A stretch of 64,000 nt of DNA from Nissolia schottii (GCA_003254905.1 QANU01093679.1:1588185-1652184); one strand, 5' to 3'; positions 1 through 14,734 are shown, counted from the stretch's first letter. A program made the numbers and translations. The notes: a model not told the origin generated them from the sequence alone.

Positions 1-290
1 TTTTTTTTTTTTTAATTTTTAATAGAAACTGGGTTGGATCCAAACTTCGGGTTGGGTCATGAGTTAAAAAAATCCAATCCTGGAGGGTTATGCCACGTGG
101 CACTGACGTGGCATGTCACGTTAGCGTCGTTAACTGCCACATCACCAACCGTCAACCTCAGCCATCTAGAGGGGCCAAAACCAAACTTCCAAATTTTACC
201 AGGACTAAAAATTTTACTGAGAGACTAAAATCAAACTTTTCAATTTTACAGGAGCCTAAAACTTAATTAACCCAAAGATCAATTCATAAT
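1..290. repeat. degenerate transposon-end-like segment
   Basis: The stretch holds GC-richer phrases (paired ccacgtggca / gacgtggcat motifs) followed by several near-repeats of a phrase like 'gactaaaa..caaact..ttttacc'. Such arrays are common at the ends of plant transposons. The window cuts the left side, so the element cannot be classed. No coding sequence is seen. Confidence 0.35.
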
Positions 291-3200
291 TGTTCTCTTC
301 TTACTGTTAAAAATATTTTGAAATGGGCTTCTTTCGGTACCCTACAAAATTTAAAGGTATCATTATCTTAATAACTAATATTTTATTAAGTGTATCACTA
401 ACTTTAATCACTATTTTTTTTTAAAATTTATGAGTGAATTACAACTGTTTCAATATAAAAAGGTATTGGTACCCTCATACAAATTTGAGTATTAAAGGAA
501 GAACAATTTTGAAAAGATTGAATAATCTTTTCATTATCAATGTCATCAAATGTCCCATCTTTTATGTATGTTATCAAACAATCATTCGATCATTCATCTC
601 TCTTGCGATAAAGTCAGTTCTTTATGACATTTAAGATCAAACAAAAATTCCATCTAATGCAATTGCTAGGTACAAGACCAAAGTTAAACAAATATGAGTG
701 GATAAACTCTGCTTTATAGCCTCAATTAACTTTTAAGTAAAATCACTAATCTCATTTATATTTAAAAATTGATCATTTGAAAATGCACATATAATATAAA
801 ATTATCAAATTGACTAGCAAGTGTCAAAAGCCAAGTGAAAGATAACTCAAATGAAAAGATTTATGAATAAATAAATTTAATGGGAACATTGAAATAGCAT
901 AATGAGTGAATTGAGGTAAAATTATAACTTGTGAGAGCAAGATTGATCATACAATGAAAGACAAAATTTTATTTATGCTCACTCATATTTTGATCAAAAT
1001 TTTATAAAAACGAATGGGGCATTTGCCCCCATAGTGGAATGGATGCATCCCTGAGTTCATATAACTTGGGTATCACATATGGTACAATACAAAATACATT
1101 TTCATATTTAAAACATCCAAGAATTTTTTTCCAGGCTCTAACATCTGTGCAAAGTGGTAATCTCTAAAAGAGATATAATAATTTTAATTATTTTCGATAC
1201 CCAGCAATATTCCTTTTGAATGGTTTGACATAACTAGGGCCGTGCACAGGTGTCCAGAATTTTCTTCCGCTTGATCTCGACAACCATTGACGTGGTTGGA
1301 TAAAATGTTCCGTGAATCATTGCTATTTTCCGATTATATGTAAACTTTATTGGAATTATTTTTTCAAGGTTTTATATTTGTAATTAATTTTGCAGTGTCG
1401 TGTGAATAAGGTTATTTAAATCAAGTGGGATTTTGATTGAAGACAAGGAGCGAATCGTCAATCGTGTATGGCAAAACTCAACCGTGTTATGATATGAATG
1501 AATAATTAGAATTTGATACTCTTTACAGACACAACTCGTATATAGTAGCACTCAATTGAGTTATTATATGATGATTGTTACATGGTAAAACTATTTTATA
1601 GTAGAAACATATAACAGTAAATTAGAAAGTAAAATCTTTTAGACAAAACTTGAGATGTTTTCTCTCAAAGACATAGTCTTGGGGATAAGAAATTAAGGTG
1701 GCCATTGGAAGACTTGAAGAGGCATCACTATGTACGTTGAGCCAAAAAGAAAAAGAAAAAGAAAAAGGTGAAAGGAATATATATGGAGCAATCCCAGCAA
1801 AGAGGGAGAAAGGGATATCTATGATCATCAGGCTAAGGCAAACGCTACCAAGATAGGCGAGGATGGTGGTTGGAGCTATGGAGCTTTCGAGTGATTAAGA
1901 CATGTCGTGAGTGAGTGTGACTATGACTACTCTCAAGGGCCTCGTATGGGTATAGAAATGAATTTTGATAGATATATCGGTGGCCAAATTCATGTTAAGG
2001 TGATTCTTCCACCCTTTGTAAACACAAACAACTTGAGTGAGGTTATAGCCAATTTTATGTCTCCCTATGACCAAACATGTGTGCTGTTCACTCTTTTGTT
2101 ATTTACTACCCACTACTCTTACTGATCATCCAGTCATACTCCACACATATCTCCTGGGGCCTCACTCTCTAATTCATAATACCAAAATCCTATGCTTGTT
2201 TCTTTCTCTCTGTTGTTTACCATCTTCTGGTATCCTTCTTTTTCTTTTTCTTTTGTTTCATATATAACTCTCTCTTCCAAAAGCAGCCTCTTTCACGTCT
2301 CTGGTCGTGCCTGCCGCATTTTTTTCTAATCATGTCTTGGGAAATGTTACTCTAGAACATGGACAGCATCAGGAAAAGGGAATGTCTAATGTACACCAAA
2401 ACCTTCTCTGAGTGGCCAGGTGAAAAATTATAACGTGCAATGTTCTCATATCTATTAGTCATATCATGATATAATCCTAGTATACAAATCCACCCTGAAG
2501 TGACAATTTGGTTCTTCTGCCTATGGTGGGATTTTTTACGGGGGATGTTATTATTGTTTACTAGTGAGGTGAGATCTATAAAATAAAAAAATATAAAATT
2601 GCAGATTGTTGATCAGGGAATATGTGATTGTATATTGATTTATTCTTTGATACATACATGGATATATATACAGAAAAGGTNTGAACTGCTTACTTAGTGG
2701 AACTGCTAGTGGGATGGGATGATTGCAGAGGAAAAGTGCAATTTCACTACTGAAATGCTGGTGATGATAGCTAGCTACATGCATTGCAAATTACGGTTGA
2801 AAATGAAACTTCATGAATGACCCCGTCAGACACGACCATAGTGCAACGCCCTGCATTAATGTTCTGAGTTCTGAGTTCTGATCGTCATATTAAGAATAAG
2901 AAATGTTATTGTATTATGGTCGCTTAAAAAATGTACAAAAATGATATAAATAATACCACAAAAACTAAAATTGAAGAGTGGGGGCATTACAAAGTGAATT
3001 TCCAAGTTGGTTAGAAATGCATGTGCCAGTAGTGAATCTCGATAGAATCTGTAGCTTTTCCCCACCAAACTCCATGTGAGCATTAATCATTGATGTACGG
3101 TTCCGCTTAATATGGATGAAAATGAAAGGAGTATTATATGAGGAGTGACAGCCATTGTGGTAAGATATCAAAGATGGAAAGAAAAGAGTCACCACCATTC

Positions 3201-4546
3201 AATTTTGTTTTAATTATTTATTTTATTCATTTTCGTATTTCTCATTCTATATAAACAATTTGTCTCATCATGTTGAGCCATAAAACGACATGTCCTACCA
3301 TGGTGTTACCACACACAATATTCTCATGTCATGTGGTAGAAAGCAAAAGCTAGGTAGCTAGGTTTGTTACTCTTTACATTATTAGTATTCCCAATATGCT
3401 ATATGCTAGCTTTATTATTCAGGAGAATTTTAGTGTATGATCCGTATCAATATCTATCTCCACAATCTCTTCCTATTGTTTGTGAAACCAAGCAAGCAAT
3501 AAGCCAACCACTCGCCGCTTCTAGATTTGGATTAGCCTATGCAACCAATTGGAATCCGAAACCTTTGTGCTATAATACTAAGTTCACATGAAAATGCTTC
3601 AAAGTGGAAACATGAATTTGAATGCATCATCATGCATATCATGATTAGATTTGTGTGCGCTTAAAAAGAAAAATAGAAAAAGTAGAGGGAAGCTCTATGC
3701 ATGTGTCGATGAATGCCGACACCTCCATTACCCTCTGGTCAAACTTGGAATCATGGACTGGGGCAGGGGGTGCCACCAATAGGAACTACATTAGTGCTCT
3801 TCCTACTCAGCTTATAACTAAGTGTAAATGATTGTTATGATTACCTTAATGTGTTGTTTATCTCTCAATTAATCTGCCAATTATCATCGTATTTTAAGTC
3901 TTAGCTAGACTAAACATGTTTATGTTGCTATAACCATCATTTGAATTTTGACCTTGATTGGGATTTTTCGTTTGCAATTTCCGGGCAAACAAAGGAGGCA
4001 AGCATGGTGGGGACTGGGGACCCTTGTTTAGCTTTAGTGATTAATGGACTTGGACCCTGTTCCTTATTGTTGGTTTGTGAGAGCTTTTGTTTTGTTTTAT
4101 GTTATTTGTACATAAGATCATTTAATAGTCCTTTGCAAATTAAAATTATTTAATTATTTTTACCCAACAACTTACTTAATAAATGGATATAAGGCCAATC
4201 TTTGTCTCATGGTTCGAAAATCATATTCAGACAACGATACTATATGGTTTTAATTAGTGTTATACTCCTTTTCATGCTGAGTTGATACTTTATTTATACA
4301 TTGATTGAGAGACTTGCACATCAAAATTTACCTGGTCAGATTGGGTACACCACTTCCTTTCTCTCATAATTTACAGAGTAATACTACTTTATTAACAAAA
4401 TTGAATAAACATATAAAAATACAACATATAAGTGCACATGTAGAGTATAATAATTATGTGGAGTCCATATGCACTCACATGTTGTACTTTTATACGTTGT
4501 TCACTTTTGTTATTCAAGTGACATTATCCTAATCTATATTCTTTAA
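291..4546. other. gene-free AT-rich DNA
   Basis: No coding region is supportable here. The open frames are short (up to about 77 codons), overlap on both strands and lack recognisable motifs or splice partners. An unresolved base lies at 2681. An A/G-rich run is at 1742-1765. A small tandem repeat (ctgagtt) is near 2864-2880. Confidence 0.6.
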
Positions 4547-4930
4547 GAGTGAAAATTGGCTAAGTCAAATTAGACTTTGGCTTAAATAAGTCAAACCTAC
4601 TTTTAAATTGTTCAAGTCGAGCCGAAGTCTATTACTTGTCATAGATTTTTTTTTTCTACGGCTTAACGTAGTCTTTTTAAAAGTCTAGTTACCCCAAAGC
4701 TTGTTTACGAGTCTACCCAAAACAAAAATAAAAAATAAAAATAAAAAGTCTAGATGTTGTTTATCATTGAAGCTATGCATACGGTGTATCTAATTAAGTC
4801 ATTCACAGGAAATATAGGAAAAAATATTTTTCTCATCACTTAAGTTTAACACCGCTAAAATAAGCATGAAAGAATATGAATTATACCAATAACTAAGAAA
4901 GAATATTACTCTACAAAGATTCAAGTGATA
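4547..4930 (+). repeat. dispersed MITE-like repeat, family A, copy 1
   Basis: This segment aligns by eye with the reverse complement of about 60440-60809 over some 380 bp. Shared blocks include 'tgaagctat', 'cggtgta' followed by 'taattaagtca', and 'ctctacaaagatt'. The two copies are therefore diverged members of one dispersed family, in opposite orientations 56 kb apart. Copy 1 lacks the distal part seen in copy 2. No coding capacity. Confidence 0.7.
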
Positions 4931-6039
4931 TAAGTAGAGAAACTCAATTATTTGTGTTTGTATTTTTATCAAAACTTAAACAGTTAGATTTTATTAATAT
5001 TACACTTTATTTTATAAAATACATTCTACAAAAACTTGTGATCAATGTTATTTTAAACAAAAGATCAAATAATAATTTTTTTATTGAATTATTGACATCT
5101 AAATCTTATTATCAAGGACTAACTTGACTTGACCCGATTTAAATGTAGACCCAAGAAGGGCAGAGTTTAAACAAATCAAAATGAAAATATAGTTTAAAAT
5201 TGGCCTTTTTTAGTTAATTGAATTTTCGTTCGTCTATTAATTAAGAAAAAAAATGCCTATAGAGTTATAAAATATATAAAAAAAAAATAATAATAAATCA
5301 AACCGTATCTACAGAATGATTAGAATTGAACTTGATCGTAGTTGAGGTTGTTCTGGGCTTTCAATATGCCCACCTACTAGTTCAAGCGGTATTAATCAAT
5401 CATTGAATTCTGCATCTAAATTCACTGTAATAGTCAACAAAATTTTTCATAAAACATGACACCCCGCACGACCCTTGCTGGATGATGTCCTTAGCACCTT
5501 TTTTAAAAGTAGAGCTGCTGAAATAATAATGTGGCAAATGGAGGGTGTTAGCTGATTTTTCTTTTCATCTTCTTTCATTTTCCCTTTTTTTTTTGGTAGT
5601 ATTATCTTTTCTCCTTTAATAAATCGGTCTATGATTGAGAAATCAAGTAAACGTGTGGTGTTAGTTCAAATTGATGATAGACCTGTGATTTATACGGAAT
5701 GTGGACCTCATCCATCAGCATGCCGTACATAGCTCCATCTGAATTAATGCCATACATACGAGAGTTAATGGATCGAAAGTGATTAGTTCCTATATCAAAA
5801 AAAACCATTGACATCGTTATTAGCTGAAACGAGATATATAAAAAAGTTTATTTGAGACAAATTATTTTTGCATATAATTTCATATTTGTTTTTATATCAC
5901 AATTGCATTAAACCTTTTTGCCATAGATAAGCTTTTCGTGCAGAATTTTTCTAAGAATATTAAATCGGTTCAAAGTAATATAATTAGAGTTTAAATTTAG
6001 AAGCCTAATATAATTTATATTATCAATGTATTTGTTACT
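4931..6039. other. gene-free AT-rich DNA
   Basis: Only AT-rich sequence with scattered short frames. The 61-codon minus-strand frame at 5629-5814 has no family motif. I see nothing functional. Confidence 0.55.
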
Positions 6040-6600
6040 GTACAAACCCTCGATACAAGAACCTCGTATACATAGATGTGAGTCAAGCTATTCACAAAAG
6101 TTCATTTAGGCTGAGATATCCACAAGTCCACCTCTACAAGTATGAACTCGGTCTATGATAATTGATATCCAGACCCAAACCAAGTATACAAGTCAAACGT
6201 CAATCTATAAATGAAAATGTTAGGATAAATTTAACCGAGCTAGCCTTTATGAGATATCATAAAAGCATTACTTAAAGTTATGATGACCTCATAATGATTA
6301 CGGCTATGGTTATCAAATATTCCAATAGACTGAGTAGCGCTAGCGGTCATTCGCCTAAAGTATATAGGCATGAACTATAATCATGTATAAGATATGTTTT
6401 TACTCAATATCACCTCATATTATTCATGCGTTAACTTGGACGTCAAAGTTATTTTTGTAAATACTACTACTGCCAGATCAAAATTTAAACCATCACCATG
6501 TTCTTCCACCTTGATAGTTCTCAAACTTGTCACAAAGTAAAAGTTATTATTTATCTCAGTCTAACCGAATTGCAAATTGTGTGTATCAATATGTATTGGT
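6040..6600 (+). repeat. degenerate LTR-like repeat, family B, copy 1
   Basis: It aligns in direct orientation with 21480-21990. The best block is 6252-6318 against 21671-21740, sharing 'atcataa.gcattact', 'tatgatga' and 'acggctat.gttatcaa'. Near 6430-6520 it has the form 'taacttgg.cgtca.ag...tttttgtaaata', which resembles the 3' end of LTRs of Ty3/gypsy (Tat/Ogre-type) elements ('acttgagcgtcggagtg...ttgcaggta'). No internal retroelement genes adjoin it, so it is probably a decayed solo LTR. The class assignment is inference. Confidence 0.55.
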
Positions 6601-9600
6601 ACATCATTATATTTATTATTTATTTAGACTTAAGACAATTACGATAATAATTTCTTCAGTAATTTGGTAAATTATAGTTTAGATGAGTGTGAATTCCATT
6701 TGAAAAATATTATATAATATAAATATTTCATGAATGAAATTGGAAAGCAATTGATGCATTTGTATACTTTGGGTTTACAATTTTTGTGGCACTCCCTTCG
6801 TTCCCTAGTCATTATCTACTTTCTTTCCTTTTTTCGTCAGTTTTACCACCTTCTTTTGATGTACACCGGAAGGATGATGGTGTCGTATACTACTCCTATG
6901 TGGTTTTTATGATCGGTCACAATCTTATGCACCATTATCCCACAAGATATGTTATCCGTACCTAGAAAATGAGACATGGTTATGAATGCCAAGAAATAAT
7001 TAATGAACAGGGTAATGCTCTAATTAGTTTTTGTGCTTCTCATTGATATCTTAATTGGTCTTTCAAAAAAAAAAGTTTAATCGGTTTATGAACATTTTAA
7101 GCATTATTTTTGTTAGTTTTTCGGTTTGAAATGTTAAAGGATTAACGAAAGTAACATTTAAAATGTTCAAGAACTAATTCGAGATCTTCATAGACTAATT
7201 AAATGTTTTTTTATGTTGAAGAATTAATGTAGATACCAATAAAAAATTTCAGAGACCAGTTAACATTCACCCTAATAAATAAGGTCCATTCTTAAATGTG
7301 AAAAAAAAAACATAATAATAAGGGTAGACTTCCCTATTTTCTATATACAAGTTATATTTCTCTAATTCAATACTACGTACATTATAATCTAATCATTATG
7401 AGACTAAAAGTAAGTGGCTTGGTGGCAGATAGTGATTGGTCCCTTCAATTTTTTTTTTCTTTTCAATATTATATAAGAATTTGTTAGTGGGGGATCAGTA
7501 TCAATAAGAACCTCATTTCTTCCTCGAGCTAGCTTATTCGTGGCTTCTTCATTATTTATGTATGCTGTTGTTCTTCAAAACATGTCAAACCCCACAACGG
7601 CAAACGCACGAAATCGACTTTTAATTCGCTCATTATTTAAACCAAACAAATGCCTATATGCTTTACCAATTATTATAATATGCTTTGTATTTTGGATACA
7701 TTATTATATATGCTTTTAAAAAGCGGCATTGTTGAGTGAAATTTCTTTTCTCTTCTAGATGTTGGGTGGTTTTGTAGCTATGCGATGTTGTATTTACAAT
7801 TCCCTTTGTTGAGAATAATTTTGCAAATCCAACTATGTAACTCAGTAATTTTGTCATCACATCCTGTTATATGATACGAAATTATCCATAAATAAATAGT
7901 AATAAGACATGATCATTAATTGTGTGGTTTGCGTCTTTTTTTTACTGAAGATATTTAGACTGGTTAGACATATTGTATATACTCCAAAAAATTTAAACAC
8001 ACGATCTGTCAGTACATAAATGTCACTTAAACTATTAACTTTCGGCCGCTTGCATCTTTTATTTCCATGAATATGATTATATTCCATCGTTTGTTGTCAA
8101 ATCTTTTCCATTGTGTGGTTTACCTAACTCTAATGTTGATCTGGTGAAAAATTATACGACGGAGTTATCTGGGATGAATTAAAAAATTTCCGTAGGACAT
8201 GAGTCTCACTATCAATATAAAAATATAATATTATATTATGATTATGATATACGACTATATGTACATGTGTACGGACCACTGTTTTTTAACAGTTAGGTTA
8301 CACATTTTTAAGACACGATATGCTTGGCTCAGAGAGAAACCTGAATAATTAAGCTTATAACTTTGTGTCATGGGTCGTTTCTTGGTACATAATTAATATT
8401 GTATGCCACTTTAAGCATCATCTAGTGAGATATATGTCTATTTTCTTTTGGTTGCTGGCCGAAGTATAATTATAACTAAGGAATGCCAGTTTAAACAACA
8501 AAATAATATATGAGATTAAGGGAAGAGAAATTCTTGTATTTTTTAGAGCACATTTAATACGTAACCTCATTTTAATTTATAATATTTAAAATATTATAAA
8601 AAATTAAACAAATGAGTAATTAATAATCTTCGTTATTTTCTTCCATGAAGGGAACAAGTGTTCAATCCCTCTCTGCCATTTCGTTCGCGTTTTATGTTGT
8701 GATAATAGATTCCAACATTTTTCCACTCATTTATAGGCTTTCATCTTTATTAGTTAGGCTTGCATCACTTATAGCCTCTCATTAGGATTAATTAATTTAA
8801 TTAGTTAGTGTTAGATTAGAACTGACATATGTATGGCCCATGGCCTAATTAATTAGCACCTCCGCCCTTCCACTCAAGTGCCCTTATCCATTTGTTTATT
8901 TTATTATGAATCATAAAAACACTGCTCATTTAACTAACATATAATATGATAACAAATAATTTAAATAATGCCCTAATCACTTTGTCTAAACTGTGGATTT
9001 GGACACTTCATGATTAGGATTTCCTTGAAAGCAAAGCACCTGAAGGCATCAGGTTTTTGGCATCAAATTAAATTGGGAGGAATTGTAAATTTCATTCCTT
9101 GTCAGTGCCACCACTATTAATTAGTAGTTGTTTCTGACTGACAAAGTTATTCAGATTATTTCAGTGGTAAGATTCTCTGTGTCGCCGTTTGTTTTTTATC
9201 AGGTTATACTACATAAATAACATACACAAATAATAAAAGTGAACAACAAATAACATATAAATAATTTTATCTTTTAGTTATATTTTGTTTGTTGTCTATG
9301 TATTATATATATAACATTTCTCCTTTTATTATTACTAGCTAGTTTGTTACCGTGGAGGTGAGGTGAAGAAGTGCTTGTAATTGACAATTAAAACATCAAA
9401 AAGTAGAGAAATTTGCGTTGTCACGTTAAATATATTCTAATCACACACAAATTCACAATTTAATTTTCATTTTAGAAAGACTCATTACCTGTTTTTTCTA
9501 TTTTAAAGATGAATCAATAATTTTGATTAAAGAGCTCAACTCATGTAGAAAAACAAGTATAACACCGAATACACAATCATCGACTAAAACGGCATGAATT

Positions 9601-9867
9601 GGATAAGCTTCGTTAAAATTTCCTTAAAAAAAATCAGAAAAAAATCTAAAGGGAAAAAACTTAAAGCCTCGTTACTTAACGTTAAAATTTCATACCAGAG
9701 GAAAAACTTCTCCATAAAGCATATGATGCTTGTGTTACAATGATACAAAAAAAGGTAGAAGAAGTGACAAGTTTGCTAGGCATTCATCTTTTTAACATTT
9801 GTCCTAATATAGATGGATGGGAATGCGAAGTGAACGAATTACAAAGAACGACGTCACTTTGCTAGCC

Positions 9868-9871
<4 letters not shown>
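6601..9871. other. gene-free AT-rich DNA
   Basis: Apart from the MITE-like element at 7009-7273, this stretch shows no gene. The frames at 6730-6912, 7663-7860 and 7857-8087 are short, AT-driven and without motifs. Confidence 0.55.
7009..7273. repeat. MITE-like element, family C, copy 1
   Basis: About 265 bp with imperfect inverted ends: 'agggtaatgctctaattagttttt' on the left matches, with mismatches, the complement of the right end 'agggtgaatgttaactggtctct'. A second diverged copy lies in the same orientation at 13988-14190. No exact target duplication is visible. No coding capacity. Confidence 0.55.

Positions 9872-9898
<27 letters not shown>
9872..9898. repeat. (TA)n microsatellite
   Basis: Perfect TA dinucleotide run of about 27 bp. 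Confidence 0.95.
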
Positions 9899-10207
9899 CC
9901 ACATACGCATATGCATCCTTATCGTTCCATAGGGCTCCTTTCAAGCTTTTTAGAGAGCTTTGACCCTCTCTTCATCTTTTTCATGTATAGTTTTTATGAC
10001 CACGCCATGATTGTGCACTAGTCCATTCCAATTGGCCGAATTTGGCTCCAGCATTTCATGATTTGAACATTTGCACGTCTTAAACTCCACTTGTTTTATC
10101 TCAAATTAAAATGCATATCTAATCAACTATAATTGGGTCTTCTTGTACATAAAGTTTGCCTTTGGATGAAGGAACTCAAACTGCAAACCCCTCCCCACCC
10201 CCCTCCC

Positions 10208-10236
10208 AATTAATTAATTAATTAATTAATTAATTA
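10208..10236. repeat. (AATT)n microsatellite
   Basis: Perfect tetranucleotide run, about seven units. Confidence 0.95.
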
Positions 10237-13200
10237 GCTTTGCCCTCTTATCATTCCCACTTACGTAGAGCCGTAGAGGTTAATTGGACCGAAACTAATT
10301 TATAGAAGCGTAATAATTGAGCTACCTAATTGGATTGGATTGTAGGTTAGCTTTTAAATTTTAAACTGAAAAATTATATCATTTTAACTCTGTCTGTTTG
10401 ACAAACTAGGTGGTTGTGATTTTAATGTTATAATAAACCCTCTTAAATTCTTAATATGTGGCATGGCACATCAACTGTTGAACTAAAATCACAAGAGATT
10501 TTTGCACGAATTGAAATTATAAATGGATTAATTGTTAAAATTAAAATTATAAGGACTTCGTTTGCTAAAAAAGAAAATAAATCAATTAAATGGGGTAATT
10601 TGTATTTTAAAATAAAGAATTTAAAGCATTGTAAAATATTGATACATCAACAAACAAGTTTAGTTCTTACACCTTCAATTTAATTTAAATTGCGCATGCA
10701 AAATAATTTGATTAAATGACACTGTTGATATGTATAAATTAAACTCTTAAATAAACCTGTCTTGTTCAATTTTTAATTTATTGATGCTCAAATCTAACCC
10801 ACCTATTCCCATAATATTTAACGCTGTCATTGTAAGTAAGAAGAATAGGAGAAGAGAATCTAAGTCAATCGGGTAAGATAAAATTTCAACTTCAATGTGT
10901 ACATTTAGGTTATGGATTTAAGAATTACTGAAAATGAAATAAATAATCATGATCCAAGACGACCAAGGATGTCAACGACTAATGGAATTTAGATAGATAT
11001 GAGAAAGAGTTTTGAAATATATAGATTAATAGTGAACGTAAATTTACACTGTAAACGAAAGGACAAGTTAGCCATTCTTGGAAAGAGACATTACGTGTAG
11101 TTCACTTAAACAAGATTTAATTAATGTAATGAGTGGGATTTGGTTTTGATTTGTTTCTTTGGCCTGTTTATATTAGTATACATTATTCGTAGTGGCTATA
11201 GTGAGATATAATAATAATCTTAGTGGGGAGTGAGTAAGTGAGGATTAATGAGAAGTAAATGGAGACTAATGGATTCCATATTATATAATAAAAATAAACT
11301 GGGGAATATTGGATGATGTGTTTGGAGGCATGGTGTCAAATTATGCGAAAGGAATAGGGTAGTAATATGAAGTATCCCCTGTTGTCCTTGGCGTGTACGT
11401 TGGGTGGTGGAAGGTGACGCGACTCAGTGGGGCCCAAATTTGGAACATGGTTTGGGGGCCCATACGACATTAATATTACTCCCAAATTTGGTGGTGACAC
11501 CCTATTTAGGTAGTTTTTAGTTTTTACTGCCTTACTTACCTGTTGCTGGGGGCAGTGATAAACTACTGTTCATGTAGATCGGTTAAAGTGACATTGTTTT
11601 TTATTCTTAAGTATCTGATATCAAGTTATTGATATCAAGAAAGTTGTGGCTCCTATGAAATCTCAAATAGTCAGATGAAATTACTTTAAATATCAGGACA
11701 ATTCCATTCTCATTCACCCGTATGCAGCTTTGGCATATTTGATTGTTATATATACATACATTAGGCATTTAGGCTACCCAGTATTAGTTTAAATGAAGCC
11801 TTCACTAGCTACTAGTTATGTGATGGAAAAGGGCAAAGCACATAGCCACATACTAGAGGGACTCAAGACGTACAATTCCTTGTCGCCATGGGCGTGTGGC
11901 GCTTCTTGTCAAGGACCTTTCTTCATCATACTCATGGTTGTCTTCTTTTCTTTTTCTAATTATATATTCTAAACACGTCTACCTAATTAAACTCATTTTT
12001 GCATTCTTTCAATACCCTACCTTTATTAATTTGTCATTTTTCTTGAATCGGCAGCCTTTTGAAGAAAAACAAAATGAAACGGTTTCAACTCTGTTTCTTC
12101 CACCCACTTCATTAATTGATGATATATTTATTCTCACTAAATTAAGCTATGCTACAAAACAAACAGATCCGGATGGAGGCAATGATTCCGTGAGGCATGA
12201 GTGTACCATGGACGCACGCGACACGGCATGCATGCGCCGCCGTTTCGGCACGGAACGTTCCCAAAATACAGTGAATATTCAATCAAACGGCTGAAACGGA
12301 ATCTCCTCACACTGTACTCGGCAGAGTGAAGAGTACTTGAGTACACATTCACATGATTCACCACTACACCCTACGATTTATCTCGTGCTCAATCATAACT
12401 GAATGGGCCCTAATATGATGTCACATGGTCCTATGTTGCATTATTGTTTTCGTAAAATCATTATATTATCATAATATGGAAGCATAACGAGGTGGTACGG
12501 GACCCCAGCACAATCAAGTTAAAAAATTAAGCATTGTAGTAGGGGAATCTCTTCCTTTTGTAAATTATTATTCCACGCAAATAATTAATTGTCAAGGGGC
12601 AAATCAGATTGTTCCCTAGTCGGAATCTCTATATCCAGATTGAATTTACAATTAGGATATGGAAGTTAGATGAACGTAAGATCCAAAGGAACCAGGGATT
12701 TTTTTTTTAATTTATATTTATTTAAATTTTTTATTCTCTATATATTCCAATAATCCAATCTCATGAATCATACATGCATGTACAATACAGTGACAAGTTC
12801 TTAAAAGAAACCATATTATAATAATATTTAGCTTTTGACTAGCTTAATTAACAACAATTACGAAGAACTAATTTCCAGTTATGTTACTACTATTTGAAAA
12901 GATTAATTTTGATAAAAATTGTATGAAAAAATAAACTATTCTAATAATATAATAAAAGATGATTAACAAACTAATTAACATAATTTAATTGACACTAATA
13001 CAAGTTTTTAAGATGTTTAATGCAATATTAACATGTATCCCATGCTCAATCTTCCATTACGTTAATCCTTTTGTCTAAAAATGTATGCTTCCTCTTTAAA
13101 GTAGAACATTACTACAAATTATTGCATAAAAAGCAATTAGAACGCAATTTTTTTAGGGGGGGTGGGTGTAAGCAATTAAAAGGCAATTCTATTCACATTG

Positions 13201-14602
13201 AACAATCTATGGCAAGCGCACATTGATTATTTGATTAGAAAGGGGACATTATTACGGTAGCCTAGAGTTTATCTACAAGTATTAATGGTAACAGTATAAA
13301 AGCCACCAGATATTCTTTCAAATGACCTAAGCGAATTAAACAAATACAGAGGGCAAAATGTGTACGGGATATTTTCGCCTCATATTTATATATAAAAAGA
13401 ATTTATAGTGCGTAATAAAATAAAAATTCACATGAACATTTATGAGTGTTTCCTTTTCTGCTGGTTTCTTGCCAAACATGGCAGAGGGATCATATTCCCC
13501 TTCTTTCTCCTCTGCGTTGTGATATTGACATGACCAGTATGCCCCTCAGTGCGCATTCCTTGTAGCTAGCGCTAATAACCCCATCCCATCCCATCCTATC
13601 CTATCCACCACGGAGAAAACCAAAACATGGTAACTCACTCAAATTAATGTACTTACTATCCACAACCCCACTGGACCCACTACCCCTTTTCCTCACGTAT
13701 AAACTGTTAAATCATTGAGCATTGTGACTCCCATAAATGATAATATGAAAATTAAAATAAATAATTTTAATATAATTATATTTAAAAATACGTGAAATTT
13801 ATTATTATGAAGTTTATTTTAAATTTTTGTGAATGTAATTATTTTAAAGTTATTAATTTTAATATTATAATATTATTCTATTAAATCTTATTACATGGAC
13901 TCCACATTTGTATGAGTATGATTGGTTAAAGTTTTTTAATTAAGTTGTCTATCATTTCTCAAAGTAAAAAAAAAAACAATTTTTTTTGAGAATGCCCTAA
14001 ATTGATATGAACATTTCAAATGTTTGTCATTAGTTATTTCATTTGAAATGATCAATAACTAACTAAGGTAATATTTAAAATATTTAGTGACCAATTGGAG
14101 ATATCTAGAGACTAATAGGAGATTTTTTTTATTAAGAGACCAATATAAATATTAATACAAAATTTAGAAATCAATTAAGACATCCATCCTAATTATTTAT
14201 TTTTTGACAAAGAAAGCAACATTCAAATAACGTCCTTCTTAAAGTTTTTTAATATTTTAACCAAACTAACATACAATACATGATAAAAATGAGAAAAAAA
14301 ACATATTTTACTCCCCAATCTCTAAAATAATAAGAATTTTGTTAACCAAGGTTATAAAAGTAGTTGTTTTATTAAAAAAATAAGTTTTTAATACAATAAT
14401 TAATTCAAATTTTTATTATTTTTAATAAAATTGTATCGCTTTAATTTTTTTAACGGAGGTTAGCAAATCCCAAATAATAATAATAATTACATGTACAATG
14501 ACGACACGAATCACCTCTCTGCCCCCAATAAATCCAAAATAATCAAAGACGCCACCTCCAACCCCCATGGCCCCCATTTCATTTTTTTCTTAATAAATTC
14601 TT
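10237..14602. other. gene-free stretch upstream of the GDU gene
   Basis: No convincing gene. A GC-richer block at 11390-11510 contains 'ggggccca'-type palindromes and could be regulatory. The 132-codon frame at 11896-12294 looks like chance (see rejected items). A family C repeat lies at 13988-14190. The last kilobase before the promoter is very AT-rich. Confidence 0.5.
13988..14190. repeat. MITE-like element, family C, copy 2
   Basis: Aligns by eye with 7009-7273 in the same orientation, sharing blocks such as 'gagat.tct..agactaat' and 'gac.a.t.a.cat.catcct'. It is shorter and more decayed at its left half. Confidence 0.5.
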
Positions 14603-14603
14603 C

Positions 14604-14611
14604 TATAAATA
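14604..14611 (+). promoter_or_regulatory. probable TATA box of the GDU gene
   Basis: 'tataaata' lies 124 bp before the start codon. It is followed by a pyrimidine-rich leader (CT runs at 14660-14720), which is typical of plant 5' leaders. This places transcription start near 14635-14645 by the usual spacing. That is inference. Confidence 0.6.
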
Positions 14612-14734
14612 CCTTTCCATCCCATTCACCCACTCCTCAACCCAATTTTTTTTCACTTCCTTAATTTTCTCTCTCTCCATCCCCTCTGTGTTTTCTCCCT
14701 CCTCTGTTCTCTCTCCCCTGAAACCAAAAAAAAA

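Noticed and set aside
11896..12294. 132-codon + strand open frame
   Set aside because: Composition is mixed low-complexity hydrophobic then basic, with no family motif; an overlapping ATG in another frame (11888) stops early. No splice partners found.
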